NCBI GenBank assembly: GCA_023459495.1
Contig: JAEWTL010000059.1
Coordinates: forward strand, 124,001-188,000
Direction of reading: 5' to 3'
Length of the DNA stretch: 64,000 bases
Source: Bacillota bacterium
GTDB lineage: Bacteria; Bacillota; Clostridia; Christensenellales; SZUA-584
Position 1 is the first letter of the stretch; each line of letters starts with the position of its first letter. Below are positions 51,364-60,024 of the stretch, piece after piece. The notes beneath the pieces are model-generated. The model was not told the origin of the DNA, ran no database searches, and saw nothing but the letters and a program-made list of their open reading frames with translations. A program made the position numbers and the translations under genes.

Positions 51364-52065
51364 ATGAAACGCAACATTATCAGTATAGATGAAGAGAAAT
51401 GCAACGGTTGCGGGCTGTGCGTAGATGCCTGCCACGAAGGTGCGCTGAAGCTCGTGGACGGAAAAGCGAAGCTTGTTTCCGAAACATACTGCGATGGCTT
51501 AGGCAACTGTTTGCCGCAATGCCCGACCGGAGCGATCACCATTGAGGAGCGGGAAGCGGAAGCGTTTGACGAGCAGGCGGTCAAGCAAGCACTGGCCGCG
51601 CATCAGGCTCCGGCGGCGCACGCGGGCGGCTGTCCTTCGGCACGGCTACAGACGCTCAATCGTCAGCCCGCGCCAGCCGCACCTGTGCAGGAGGCCGCAT
51701 CGGAGCTGATGCAATGGCCCTGTCAGATCAAGCTGGTGCCCGCAGCGGCACCTTTCTTTAACAACGCGAAGCTGCTCATCGCGGCAGACTGCACGGCGTA
51801 TGCGTACGCCAATGTTCATCAGCGCTTTATGCGCGGACGCGTGACGATTATTGGCTGCCCCAAGCTTGACATGGTGGATTATTCGGAAAAGCTGACGGAG
51901 ATATTCCGGCTTCATGATATCAAAAGCGTGGAGGTGCTGCGCATGACTGTACCATGTTGCGGCGGTATCGAATATGCCGTTAAGCAGGCGCTCATCGCCA
52001 GCGGAAAGATGATCCCGTGGCATGTCACTGTGATCTCGCCCGACGGCACGATTGCAGACGAGTGA
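51364..52065 (+). CDS. 4Fe-4S dicluster protein of a redox-stress type
   Basis: 233 residues. The N-terminal 2[4Fe-4S] ferredoxin-like domain has CNGCGLCVDAC at residues about 13-23 and CDGLGNCLPQCP at about 43-54. A Pro/Ala-rich linker follows (about 80-118). The C-terminal domain has WPCQIKL, LIAADCTAYAYANVHQRFMRGRVTIIGCPKLD and MTVPCCGGIEY, with several more conserved Cys. This family often lies beside hybrid-cluster proteins or Crp/Fnr regulators. No electron partner is in the window. The start follows AAGGAGGAA. Confidence 0.85.
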   Translation: MKRNIISIDEEKCNGCGLCVDACHEGALKLVDGKAKLVSETYCDGLGNCLPQCPTGAITIEEREAEAFDEQAVKQALAAHQAPAAHAGGCPSARLQTLNRQPAPAAPVQEAASELMQWPCQIKLVPAAAPFFNNAKLLIAADCTAYAYANVHQRFMRGRVTIIGCPKLDMVDYSEKLTEIFRLHDIKSVEVLRMTVPCCGGIEYAVKQALIASGKMIPWHVTVISPDGTIADE

Positions 52066-52100
52066 ACCCATATGTAAAGCTTCGGTAAATATGAAGAAGT

Positions 52101-52130
52101 CCGGGCAGGTTTGGCCCGGTTTTCTTTTTT
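52101..52130 (+). terminator. Terminator of the Fe-S protein gene
   Basis: CCGGGC (52101-52106) with GCCCGG (52114-52119), followed by TTTTCTTTTTT. Confidence 0.75.
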
Positions 52131-52146
52131 CCGGGCATGGGGGCAA

Positions 52147-52174
52147 TTGCACTTTTTAATATTTGGTATATAAT
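52147..52174 (+). promoter_or_regulatory. Promoter of the DUF2156-GNAT pair
   Basis: TTGCAC at 52147-52152, a 16-base spacer and TATAAT at 52169-52174. Confidence 0.65.
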
Positions 52175-52202
52175 ACTGCATAACGAAAACGAAGGAGTTT
52201 AC

Positions 52203-53099
52203 ATGCTGCAATTCAGGGACATTACCATCGACGACAAGGAAGAATTCGAACGCTATACGCACGGACACCGCAACACGGAAGCATCTTTTGCCAACATCTA
52301 TCTGTGGCGCACAGTCTGCCGCACGAAGATCGCTATGGACGAGCAGGCCATGTACCTGCTGCTGGATCTTCCGCATTACCGGCCCTTCATGCTTGCGCCT
52401 TTCCTGCTGGACTACAACGCGAGCTATAAGGACCCGCTGCGGCGCATCTATGAATATATGAACGAAAACTGTGGAGGTTTCTTTATCAAAGGCGTTACCG
52501 GCCGCGTCAAGGAGCGAATAGAAGGCGACTGCCCGGGCAATTTTAAGCTTGTGCCTGATCGCGCCAACTTTGAATATGTGTATCTGTCTTCCGACCTCTG
52601 TAATCTGGAAGGAAAGAAATTCCACGCAAAGCGCAACCATATCAACCGGCTGCTGCAGGAGCACGAGGTGGAATACCGCGCATATACACATGAGTATTAC
52701 GATGCGTGCATCTCGCTGCATAAGCAATGGATGGAGAATAAAGGCGGCGAGACCAAGGGATATATGGATGAGTTCAGCGTCATGAAGGCAGCACTGGACA
52801 ACATGGAGAAGCTGGGTCTTAAAGGCGGCCTGCTGTTTGTGGACGGCAAGCTCACGGCGTTTTCCATCGGTGAGTGCTTCAAGGACGATATGGCCATTAT
52901 CCACATCGAGAAGGCTGATCCGGACGTGCAGGGCGCTTACCCGATGATCAACCGGGAGTTTGCCCGCGCTGAATGGAGCGGCGTTGAGTATATCAACCGC
53001 GAGGAGGATATGGGCATTGAGGGGCTGCGTAAGGCCAAACTCTCGTACAACCCCGTCTTCCTGATTGAAAAATACACCTGTGTGAGGAATGAAGAATAG
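52203..53099 (+). CDS. DUF2156 (phosphatidylglycerol lysyltransferase C-terminal-like) protein
   Basis: The ATG at 52203 follows AAGGAG and gives 298 residues. Sequence fits the DUF2156 group with two GNAT-like folds: EEFERYTHGHRNTEASFANIYLWR at the N-terminus, KFHAKRNHINRL in the middle, and YINREEDMGIEGLRKAKLSYNP at the C-terminus. Relatives include the aminoacyl transferase domain of MprF, but the membrane flippase domain is absent. The substrate is not known. It overlaps the next acetyltransferase by one base (TAGTG). Confidence 0.85.
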   Translation: MLQFRDITIDDKEEFERYTHGHRNTEASFANIYLWRTVCRTKIAMDEQAMYLLLDLPHYRPFMLAPFLLDYNASYKDPLRRIYEYMNENCGGFFIKGVTGRVKERIEGDCPGNFKLVPDRANFEYVYLSSDLCNLEGKKFHAKRNHINRLLQEHEVEYRAYTHEYYDACISLHKQWMENKGGETKGYMDEFSVMKAALDNMEKLGLKGGLLFVDGKLTAFSIGECFKDDMAIIHIEKADPDVQGAYPMINREFARAEWSGVEYINREEDMGIEGLRKAKLSYNPVFLIEKYTCVRNEE

Positions 53100-54109
53100 T
53101 GGATATAAGGCTGCTTGAGAAAGAAGATATATCGGAAGCGAAGGCCCTGTGGAAGGAGGCGTTCGGCGATTCGGACGCGTTCATTAACTGGTACTTTGCC
53201 CATAAGATACTGCCCGAGCATTCGCTGGGCATGTTTGACGGCGGCCTTGTTTCCGTGCTGCACATGATCCCCTTCACGATCCGGCTGCAGGGTAAGCCCG
53301 TGAAGTCGATGATGATTGCCGGAGCTGCAACAAAGCAGGAGCGGCGGGGTGAGGGACACATGCGGACGATGCTGCTGGAATCTCTTGTGGAAATGCGCAG
53401 CCGCGGCATATTCATCACGCACCTGTATCCCTTCAAGCACAGCTTCTATGAGCACTTTGGCTGGGCGACATACACGCATGTGCACCGCGAGAACGTAACG
53501 GAGGCACCGCTGCGCCGTGACGTTGAAGTGATCGAAACGACGGACTACCACGCGCTGGAGCCGATCTATAAACGCATGATGCGCGCCTACGACGGCTATG
53601 TGGTGCGTGGCAGCCGCGAGTGGCGCTGGCGCATGGGGGAACTCAAGGCGGATGGCGGAAAAGCCGCGCTGCTCATCAGGGACGATACTGCCTGCGCATA
53701 TATGCTGTATTACGAAAACAAGCGTAAAGCTGACGTAATTGAAACCGTCTACTCCGACGAAGGGGATGTCGGCGCGCTGCTCTCTCATATCCTGCGGCAG
53801 GGTTTCAGCCGCGTGGACTATTTTCTGCCCGCGCAGTCGCGGGGGTCCAAGTTTGGCATGGCGCGCGTGGTGGACGCGCAGGCGCTGCTGAGCTTTCTGG
53901 GAGCGGAAAAGCTGCTGGACGGCGTGGGTATCACGGATGATTTTGTGTCCTGGAACCATATGCCCGCGGAGAAATCGATCAGCATTGCGTCACTCGCAAA
54001 ATGGGCACATACAGGGGTTTTAGGCGGTTCAGAGGAAAATATGCTCATTGAGCGCGAGTACGGCAGATTATTTGCAAAGGGCAGCACTTGCATTTTTGAG
54101 ATGTTTTAA
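53099..54109 (+). CDS. Eis-like GNAT acetyltransferase
   Basis: 336 residues from a GTG start overlapping the upstream stop. The N-terminal GNAT domain has MMIAGAATKQERRGEGHMRTML, where RRGEGHM is the acetyl-CoA loop, and PFKHSFYEHFGW, the arrangement of Eis-type proteins. The C-terminal part (about 290-336) resembles the sterol-carrier-like domain of that family. The family includes aminoglycoside-modifying enzymes, but most clostridial members are uncharacterised and resistance should not be assumed. Confidence 0.85.
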   Translation: MDIRLLEKEDISEAKALWKEAFGDSDAFINWYFAHKILPEHSLGMFDGGLVSVLHMIPFTIRLQGKPVKSMMIAGAATKQERRGEGHMRTMLLESLVEMRSRGIFITHLYPFKHSFYEHFGWATYTHVHRENVTEAPLRRDVEVIETTDYHALEPIYKRMMRAYDGYVVRGSREWRWRMGELKADGGKAALLIRDDTACAYMLYYENKRKADVIETVYSDEGDVGALLSHILRQGFSRVDYFLPAQSRGSKFGMARVVDAQALLSFLGAEKLLDGVGITDDFVSWNHMPAEKSISIASLAKWAHTGVLGGSEENMLIEREYGRLFAKGSTCIFEMF

Positions 54110-54116
54110 TTAGAAT
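54088..54116 (+). promoter_or_regulatory. Promoter of the ATP synthase operon
   Basis: TTGCAT at 54088-54093, a 17-base spacer and TAGAAT at 54111-54116, inside the end of the GNAT gene. The predicted start near 54123 leaves about three bases before the first ATG. Confidence 0.65.
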
Positions 54117-54125
54117 ATATTAATT

Positions 54126-54410
54126 ATGTGGGGTTTTTTTGTCGGACTTGGGATCGGCACGCTGCAGGTAATCGCCCTGCGGGTGCTGCTCGGAATGATC
54201 ATGGGGACGCACAAGGTGCTGGGAGCGCTGCTGCTGATGCTCAAGCTCGCAGCCATCGCTGCGCTGCTTTGGCTGATCTCCACAGTTTCTCTGGTGCATC
54301 TCATCTGGGCGGGATGCGGCATGCTGGCGGGACTCATCATCGGCTCCGTAATCGTGCTGCAGCTTCAGAAACGGGCAGGGAAAGACAGAAAGGATCATGG
54401 GGATGCTTGA
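54126..54410 (+). CDS. AtpI/AtpZ-like small membrane protein
   Basis: 94 residues with about three hydrophobic helices and a basic tail (LQKRAGKDRKDHGDA). Its position just before atpB is that of AtpI-type assembly or ion-uptake proteins, but sequence similarity is weak, so the call rests mainly on context. There is no ribosome binding site before ATG 54126 and the promoter predicts almost no leader, so the message may be translated leaderless. Its end overlaps atpB. Confidence 0.65.
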   Translation: MWGFFVGLGIGTLQVIALRVLLGMIMGTHKVLGALLLMLKLAAIAALLWLISTVSLVHLIWAGCGMLAGLIIGSVIVLQLQKRAGKDRKDHGDA

Positions 54411-55128
54411 ACGGTTGGACATGGTTAATTTCAGTGGTGTGGAAGGTGTTCAGATCGTCTCGCCAAAGGTGTTTTCCATCTTTGGCTATGATGTCAGCGG
54501 AACGATGCTGATTACATGGATCGTTGTGCTTATTCTGATCCTCGCCGCGGTGGCTATCCGCCTCTTTGTGATCCCGCGCTTCAAGACCGTGCCCAAGGGC
54601 TTTCAGAACATCCTCGAAACGCTGGTGCAGTACTGCGAGAACTTCTCGAATTCTGCGCTCGGCAAACGGGGCGGTACGCTGGCCGCATATGTATTTACCA
54701 TCGCGCTGCTCATCGTCGCCACCAGTCTGACGGAGCTTTTTGGCTTCCGGCCTCCCGCAACGGACATCAACTTCACAATCGCGCTTGCGGTTATGTCTTT
54801 CATCCTGATCAACGTATTTGGCTTTTACTATACCGGCTTTATCGGCCGCATGAAGTGGTTCGTCAAGCCCAAGGCTTTTATGCTGCCTGTCAACATTGCT
54901 ACACATGCAGTAATCCCGATATCGCTCGCTTTTCGTCTGTTCGGCAACATGTTTGCCGGAATGATCGTCATGGACCTGCTCTACGGCGTGGTTTGGCTGT
55001 CTTTCGGCATACCGGCGATATTGGCGATCTACTTCAATTTGTTCCATGTCGGGATACAGACGTATATATTTCTGATATTGACGTTATCCTTTATGGAAGA
55101 AACGGTAGCTTATGGCGCAAAGCGTTAA
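54403..55128 (+). CDS. atpB: ATP synthase Fo subunit a
   Basis: Membrane subunit forming the ion half-channels, 241 residues from ATG 54403, which lies 9 bases after AGAAAGG; an ATG at 54397 would be only 3 bases from it. About five or six helices. The conserved Arg is in AFRLFGNMFAG, and ELFGFRPPATDIN and GIQTYIFLILTLSF are typical. It overlaps the upstream gene and leads the Fo genes atpB-E-F. Confidence 0.96.
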   Translation: MLERLDMVNFSGVEGVQIVSPKVFSIFGYDVSGTMLITWIVVLILILAAVAIRLFVIPRFKTVPKGFQNILETLVQYCENFSNSALGKRGGTLAAYVFTIALLIVATSLTELFGFRPPATDINFTIALAVMSFILINVFGFYYTGFIGRMKWFVKPKAFMLPVNIATHAVIPISLAFRLFGNMFAGMIVMDLLYGVVWLSFGIPAILAIYFNLFHVGIQTYIFLILTLSFMEETVAYGAKR

Positions 55129-55167
55129 AATTGAAAGATAAACATTTTTTGATATGGAGGTAGAAAC

Positions 55168-55398
55168 ATGGACTTGAGTGCTCTGGTTGCAATCGGCATG
55201 GGTATCGCGGTATTCACGGGCGTGGGTGCCGGCATCGGCATGGGCATCGCCACGAGCAAGGCGACGGAAGCGGTGGCCCGTCAGCCGGAAGCCAGCGGCA
55301 AGATTAACGCGATGCTGTTGATCGGCCTTGCGTTTGCGGAGACGACAGCAATCTACGGCTTCGTCATCGCGATCATGATGTTGTCGCACCTGAAATGA
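55168..55398 (+). CDS. atpE: ATP synthase Fo subunit c
   Basis: 76-residue hairpin of two helices forming the rotor ring. Loop motif ARQPEAS is canonical. Helix 2 carries the ion-binding Glu in LAFAETTAIYGFV. The ETT and Tyr pattern resembles sodium-binding c subunits, but helix 1 has Met (GAGIGMGIA) where sodium types have Gln, so ion specificity is uncertain. The start follows GGAGG. Confidence 0.96.
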   Translation: MDLSALVAIGMGIAVFTGVGAGIGMGIATSKATEAVARQPEASGKINAMLLIGLAFAETTAIYGFVIAIMMLSHLK

Positions 55399-55432
55399 AA
55401 ATGGGCCGAGCCCTCAAAAGTGAGGTGATATT

Positions 55433-55921
55433 ATGCTGGAAACGTTAGGCATAAGCTGGCTCGATATCGGACTGCATGTTCTGAATGTGGTGGTATTGTT
55501 TTTTGTGCTCAAAATTTTACTGTATAAGCCGATTTTGAAGTTCATGAAAAACCGGGAGAAATCCTTTTCCGACAAAACGGACATGCTCGATACGCGCGAG
55601 AAAGAGCTTATTCAGCAGAAGCAGGAATACGACCAGAAGATGTCCGATGCGCAGACGCAAGCAGCGGCGATTCTTACGCGCAGCAACGAGATGGCGCGCG
55701 ATCACGCCAAGGAGATTATTGACGACGCCAAAGAGCAGTCACGCGAGATGGTGGTCAGAGCCCGCAAGGAGATTGCCATCGAGAAGGAGCAGACGCAGCT
55801 TGATATGAAGTCTGAGATTGTCGATATGGCTGTGCAGATCGCGGAGAAGGTTTTGAAGCGCGAGGTCTCCAAGGAAGACAATCAGAAGATTATTGACGAT
55901 TTCTTTGAGAGGGTGGGATAA
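55433..55921 (+). CDS. atpF: ATP synthase Fo subunit b
   Basis: Peripheral stalk subunit, 162 residues. One N-terminal membrane helix (IGLHVLNVVVLFFVLKILLY), then a long charged dimerising helix (QKQEYDQKMSDAQTQAAAI, ARKEIAIEKEQTQLD) to the C-terminus, the part that binds delta in other enzymes. Normal length, with no fusion to delta as seen in mycobacteria. Start follows GAGGTG. Two bases separate it from the fused alpha gene start. Confidence 0.95.
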   Translation: MLETLGISWLDIGLHVLNVVVLFFVLKILLYKPILKFMKNREKSFSDKTDMLDTREKELIQQKQEYDQKMSDAQTQAAAILTRSNEMARDHAKEIIDDAKEQSREMVVRARKEIAIEKEQTQLDMKSEIVDMAVQIAEKVLKREVSKEDNQKIIDDFFERVG

Positions 55922-55922
55922 C

Positions 55923-57731
55923 TTGGCAATGCAGGGCAAACTGAAAACCGCCGAGCCGATGGACGAAAAGGCTATCGACGCCATCCGCGAGCAATTTGAA
56001 AAGCAGGTCGGCGAGGAGATCAGTTTTAAAACAGAGGTGGACCCCACATTGTTAGGCGGCTTTGTGGTCACGCTGGGCGGCAAGGTTTACGACCGCAGCG
56101 TGCGTTCCCACCTGAAGGATATTAAAAGCTATATTCACAATACCGCTCAGTTGGCATGCGACGCCCGTGACTACGAGGACGGCAATATTGAGCTGCACTT
56201 CGATACAAAGGCCTTTGGGGACGAGACGCGTGCGCGTATCGGTGATTATGCCGGGGAGCCGGATAACGCGGCCATCGGTACCGTGGTGTCGTCGGGTGAC
56301 GGCATCGTCATGATCGAAGGGCTGGAGGGCTGCAAGTACGGCGAACTGGTCGTGTTTGAAAGCGGCGCGGCGGGCATCGTGATGAACCTGTCTATGGAGC
56401 GGATCGGCGCGGTGCTTTTAAGCAACGCAACCGAGGTCTCGGAAGGCAGCACGGTGCGCAAAACGGGCAATGTGGTGCGCGTACCGGTGGGCGACGCGCT
56501 GCTGGGCCGCGTAATCGACCCGCTGGGGATGCCGCTCGACGGAAAGGGGCAGATATGCTCCGCGACATTCCGTCCTATTGAGGCGGAAGCGCCCGCAATA
56601 TTCGACCGGCAGGGAGTCAAGCAGCCGCTGGAGACGGGCATCATGTCCATCGACAGTATGATCCCGATTGGCAAGGGCCAGAGAGAGCTCATCATCGGCG
56701 ACCGCCAGACCGGCAAGACGGCGATCGCGGTGGATACCATACTGAACCAGAAGGGCAAGAAGGTTTTCTGCGTATACGTGGCCATCGGTCAGAAGGCTTC
56801 CACGATCTCGTCCATCATCCGCACGCTTGAAATGGAAGGCGCGATGGATTACACCGTTGTGGTTGCGTCCACCGGCAGCGATACACCTTCAATGCAGTAC
56901 ATCGCCCCATATGCGGGCTGCGCCATCGCAGAGGAGTTCATGTACGACGGCAAGGACGCGCTGATCGTTTACGATGACCTGTCCAAGCACGCCGTGGCTT
57001 ACCGTACCATGTCGCTGTTGCTCCGGCGTCCGCCGGGCAGAGAAGCGTATCCGGGCGACGTGTTCTATCTGCATTCGCGTTTGCTGGAGCGAGCCGCGAA
57101 GCTCAACAAGGAAAACAGCGGCGGTTCCATGACCGCGCTGCCCATCATCGAGACCATGGCAGGCGATATTTCGGCGTACATTCCGACCAACGTGATTTCC
57201 ATCACGGACGGTCAGATATACCTCGAATCGGAGCTGTTCAACGCGGGCATCCGTCCGGCGGTCAACGTCGGTCTGTCGGTGTCGCGCGTGGGCGGCAGCG
57301 CGCAGACCAAGGCGATGCGCAAGGTGGCCGGACGTCTGCGTCTCGACCTCGCGCAGTACCGCGAGCTGGCCGTGTTTGCGCAGTTCGCGTCCGACCTCGA
57401 CAAGGCGACGCGCGACACGCTGGATCAGGGCGCAAAGCTCACCGAATCGCTGAAGCAACCGCAGTATTTATCGCTGCCTTTGGCCAGCCAGGTGATTCTG
57501 CTGTTCGTCGCGGTAAACAAGTATCTGATCGGCCTGCCGATCAAGATGGTCAAGGAATTCAATGACGGCTATCTGAATTATGTGGATCTGAACTTCCCGG
57601 AGGTGCGCATCGGCATTAACCAGACGAGCGATCTCTCGGATGAAATGATTACCTCGCTGCATAAGGCCGCCAAGGACTACCTTGAACTGTTCCGTGAACA
57701 GAACAACATTAAGCCCCAGGAGGAGGCATAG
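55923..57731 (+). CDS. atpA: ATP synthase F1 subunit alpha with N-terminal delta C-domain (delta-alpha fusion)
   Basis: From TTG 55923 (9 bases after AGAGGG; ATG 55929 is an alternative) the product has 602 residues, about 100 more than normal. Residues about 11-71 match the C-terminal domain of subunit delta: EVDPTLLGGFVVTLGGKVYD followed by RSVRSHL, as in delta's D-P-S-ILGG...G...D-GSVRGxL. Residues 72-115 are a linker. Alpha proper starts near 117 (IGTVVSSGDGIVM), with P-loop GDRQTGKT at 259-266 against 169-176 in Escherichia coli. The delta N-terminal domain is absent and no separate atpH exists in the operon. The alpha part has all nucleotide-site motifs. Confidence 0.93.
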   Translation: MAMQGKLKTAEPMDEKAIDAIREQFEKQVGEEISFKTEVDPTLLGGFVVTLGGKVYDRSVRSHLKDIKSYIHNTAQLACDARDYEDGNIELHFDTKAFGDETRARIGDYAGEPDNAAIGTVVSSGDGIVMIEGLEGCKYGELVVFESGAAGIVMNLSMERIGAVLLSNATEVSEGSTVRKTGNVVRVPVGDALLGRVIDPLGMPLDGKGQICSATFRPIEAEAPAIFDRQGVKQPLETGIMSIDSMIPIGKGQRELIIGDRQTGKTAIAVDTILNQKGKKVFCVYVAIGQKASTISSIIRTLEMEGAMDYTVVVASTGSDTPSMQYIAPYAGCAIAEEFMYDGKDALIVYDDLSKHAVAYRTMSLLLRRPPGREAYPGDVFYLHSRLLERAAKLNKENSGGSMTALPIIETMAGDISAYIPTNVISITDGQIYLESELFNAGIRPAVNVGLSVSRVGGSAQTKAMRKVAGRLRLDLAQYRELAVFAQFASDLDKATRDTLDQGAKLTESLKQPQYLSLPLASQVILLFVAVNKYLIGLPIKMVKEFNDGYLNYVDLNFPEVRIGINQTSDLSDEMITSLHKAAKDYLELFREQNNIKPQEEA

Positions 57732-57734
57732 CGC

Positions 57735-58598
57735 ATGGCGAGCATGAGCGACATCCGCCACAGTATCCGCTCCATCTCCGATATGGAGCAGATCACGCGT
57801 GCCATGCATTTGATATCTACGTCCAAGATGCGCAAGGCGGTCTCCAAGTACGAGACGAACCACACGCATTTCGTACGCGTTCGCACTACGCTTAAGGACA
57901 TCCTGCAGCACTCGCACGACCTTTCACATCCCTACATCGGCGAAAGCGAGGGCGGTAAGGCGGCGTATGTCGTGATTGCGGCGGACAAGGGGCTATGCGG
58001 GGGTTACAACCATAATGTGTTGAACCTTGCGTACAGCACGATGCAGAAGAGCGCGGAGCGTTACATCTTAACGGTGGGGCAGGAGGCCCGCGTGTTCTTT
58101 GAACGCAAAGGGTTTACGATTGACGTTGAATTCCTGCACGTGGCGCAGAACCCGTCGCTGAACTATGCGCGGGGCATCACGCAGGACCTGCTCGATCTTT
58201 TTGGCAACGGCATCATGAACGAGGTGTACGTGGTATATACGCACTTCATCTCGGCGATGCGGCAGGAGCCGCGCGTGCTGAAGCTTCTTCCGCTTTCGAT
58301 GTCCAACTTTAAGGACGTCAGCGCGGAAACGCAGTATAACGCTGAGATGCATTATCACCCGTCGCCCAAAGAGGTGTTTGATACCCTCGTTCCGCAGTTT
58401 ATCATCGGACTCGTGTACGGCTGCCTCGTAAGCTCGCTTGCGAGCGAACAGTGCGCACGCATGATCGCCATGGAGAATGCCACCAACAACGCGGAGGAAC
58501 GCATCTCGGACCTGACGATGCAGTATAACCGCGCGCGGCAGGCGGCCATCACGGCGGAGATATCTGAAATCATCGGCGCGCTGGAGGCGTTATCATAA
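57735..58598 (+). CDS. atpG: ATP synthase F1 subunit gamma
   Basis: Central rotor shaft, 287 residues. N-terminal helix SDIRHSIRSISDMEQITRAMHLIS, the Rossmann part with ADKGLCGGYNHNV, and C-terminal helix MENATNNAEERISDLTMQYNRARQAAITAEI as in the family. Start follows CAGGAGGAGG, 3 bases after atpA. Confidence 0.96.
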   Translation: MASMSDIRHSIRSISDMEQITRAMHLISTSKMRKAVSKYETNHTHFVRVRTTLKDILQHSHDLSHPYIGESEGGKAAYVVIAADKGLCGGYNHNVLNLAYSTMQKSAERYILTVGQEARVFFERKGFTIDVEFLHVAQNPSLNYARGITQDLLDLFGNGIMNEVYVVYTHFISAMRQEPRVLKLLPLSMSNFKDVSAETQYNAEMHYHPSPKEVFDTLVPQFIIGLVYGCLVSSLASEQCARMIAMENATNNAEERISDLTMQYNRARQAAITAEISEIIGALEALS

Positions 58599-58611
58599 TA
58601 CGGAGAAGCTT

Positions 58612-60012
58612 ATGGATTATAATGTAGTCAATACTGGAAAGCTCATACGCATCACAGGCCCGGTGCTCGACGTGCAGTTCGACGACGAGAATATGCCGGA
58701 ACTGTATAACGCGCTCGTGATCCAGATGCCGGAGCGTGAAGTGTGGGCCGAAGTGGCGATGCATTTGGGCGACGGCGTCCTGCGGTGCATCGCGCTCAAC
58801 GCAACGGAAGGTCTCTACTGCGGCCTGCCTGTGGTAAACACGGGGGACCGCATCACGGTTCCTGTGGGGAAGAAGATGCTCGGCCGCGTCATCAACGCGA
58901 TCGGCCATCCCATCGACGGCAAAGGGCCTGTCGAAACCGACAAGCACCTGCCGATCCACCGCAAACCGCCCAAGTTTACCGATCAGAGCCCGGTAACGGA
59001 GATATTCGAAACGGGTATCAAGGTGATCGACCTGCTGGCGCCGTACGCCAAGGGCGGCAAGATCGGCCTGTTCGGCGGCGCAGGCGTGGGCAAAACAGTA
59101 CTTATCATGGAGCTCATCCGCAACATCGCCACGGAGCACGGCGGATATTCGGTGTTCTGCGGTGTGGGTGAGCGCAGCCGCGAGGGCAACGAACTCATTG
59201 AGGATATGACTGAATCGGGCGTTATGGCCCGTACCTGTATGGCCTTCGGCCAGATGAATGAGCCGCCGGGTTCCCGTATGCGCGTGGCCTTAACCGGTCT
59301 GACGCTGGCAGAGGAACTGCGTGACGAAGAACATCAGGACGTCCTGTTGTTCATCGACAACATCTACCGCTTCATTCAGGCGGGCAGCGAGGTTTCCGCT
59401 CTGCTCGGGCGTATTCCCGCAGCGGTGGGCTATCAGCCGACGTTGGCCAACGAGCTGGGTACACTGCAGGAGCGCATCACGTCGACTAAGAGCGGTTCGA
59501 TTACGTCCGTGCAGGCCATCTATGTGCCGGCCGACGACCTGACCGACCCCGCGCCTGCGACCACGTTCTCGCATCTGGACGCAACGACGGTGCTTTCCCG
59601 GCAGATCGCTGAGATGGGCATCTATCCCGCCATCAACCCGCTTGAATCCACATCGCGTATCCTGGATCCGCGAATCATCGGCGACCAGCACTACAACGTG
59701 GCACGCCGGGTTCAGGAGGTATTGCAGCGCTACCGCGAATTGCAGGACATCATCGCAATTCTCGGTATGGAGGAGTTGTCGGATGCGGACAAGACCATCG
59801 TGTACCGCGCAAGAAAGATCCAGCGCTTCCTGTCGCAGCCCATGGCTGTGGCAGAGGTGTTTTCCGGCATTCCGGGCAAATATGTCACGTTGGACCGTAC
59901 GATCGAAAGCTTCCGTACCATTGTGGACGGCGAGGTGGACGATCTTCCCGAAGCGGCATTCTTCATGGCGGGCGATATCGAGGACGTCAAAGCCCGCGCC
60001 GCGAAGGCGTAA
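58612..60012 (+). CDS. atpD: ATP synthase F1 subunit beta
   Basis: Catalytic subunit, 466 residues. P-loop GGAGVGKTVLIMEL, catalytic Glu in GERSREGNEL, and VPADDLTDPAPATTFSHLDATTVLSR are all present. The Walker B segment reads IDNIYRFIQAGSEVSALLG, where most species have IFRFTQ. Start follows GGAG. Confidence 0.97.
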   Translation: MDYNVVNTGKLIRITGPVLDVQFDDENMPELYNALVIQMPEREVWAEVAMHLGDGVLRCIALNATEGLYCGLPVVNTGDRITVPVGKKMLGRVINAIGHPIDGKGPVETDKHLPIHRKPPKFTDQSPVTEIFETGIKVIDLLAPYAKGGKIGLFGGAGVGKTVLIMELIRNIATEHGGYSVFCGVGERSREGNELIEDMTESGVMARTCMAFGQMNEPPGSRMRVALTGLTLAEELRDEEHQDVLLFIDNIYRFIQAGSEVSALLGRIPAAVGYQPTLANELGTLQERITSTKSGSITSVQAIYVPADDLTDPAPATTFSHLDATTVLSRQIAEMGIYPAINPLESTSRILDPRIIGDQHYNVARRVQEVLQRYRELQDIIAILGMEELSDADKTIVYRARKIQRFLSQPMAVAEVFSGIPGKYVTLDRTIESFRTIVDGEVDDLPEAAFFMAGDIEDVKARAAKA

Positions 60013-60024
60013 GGGGGGACGAGA

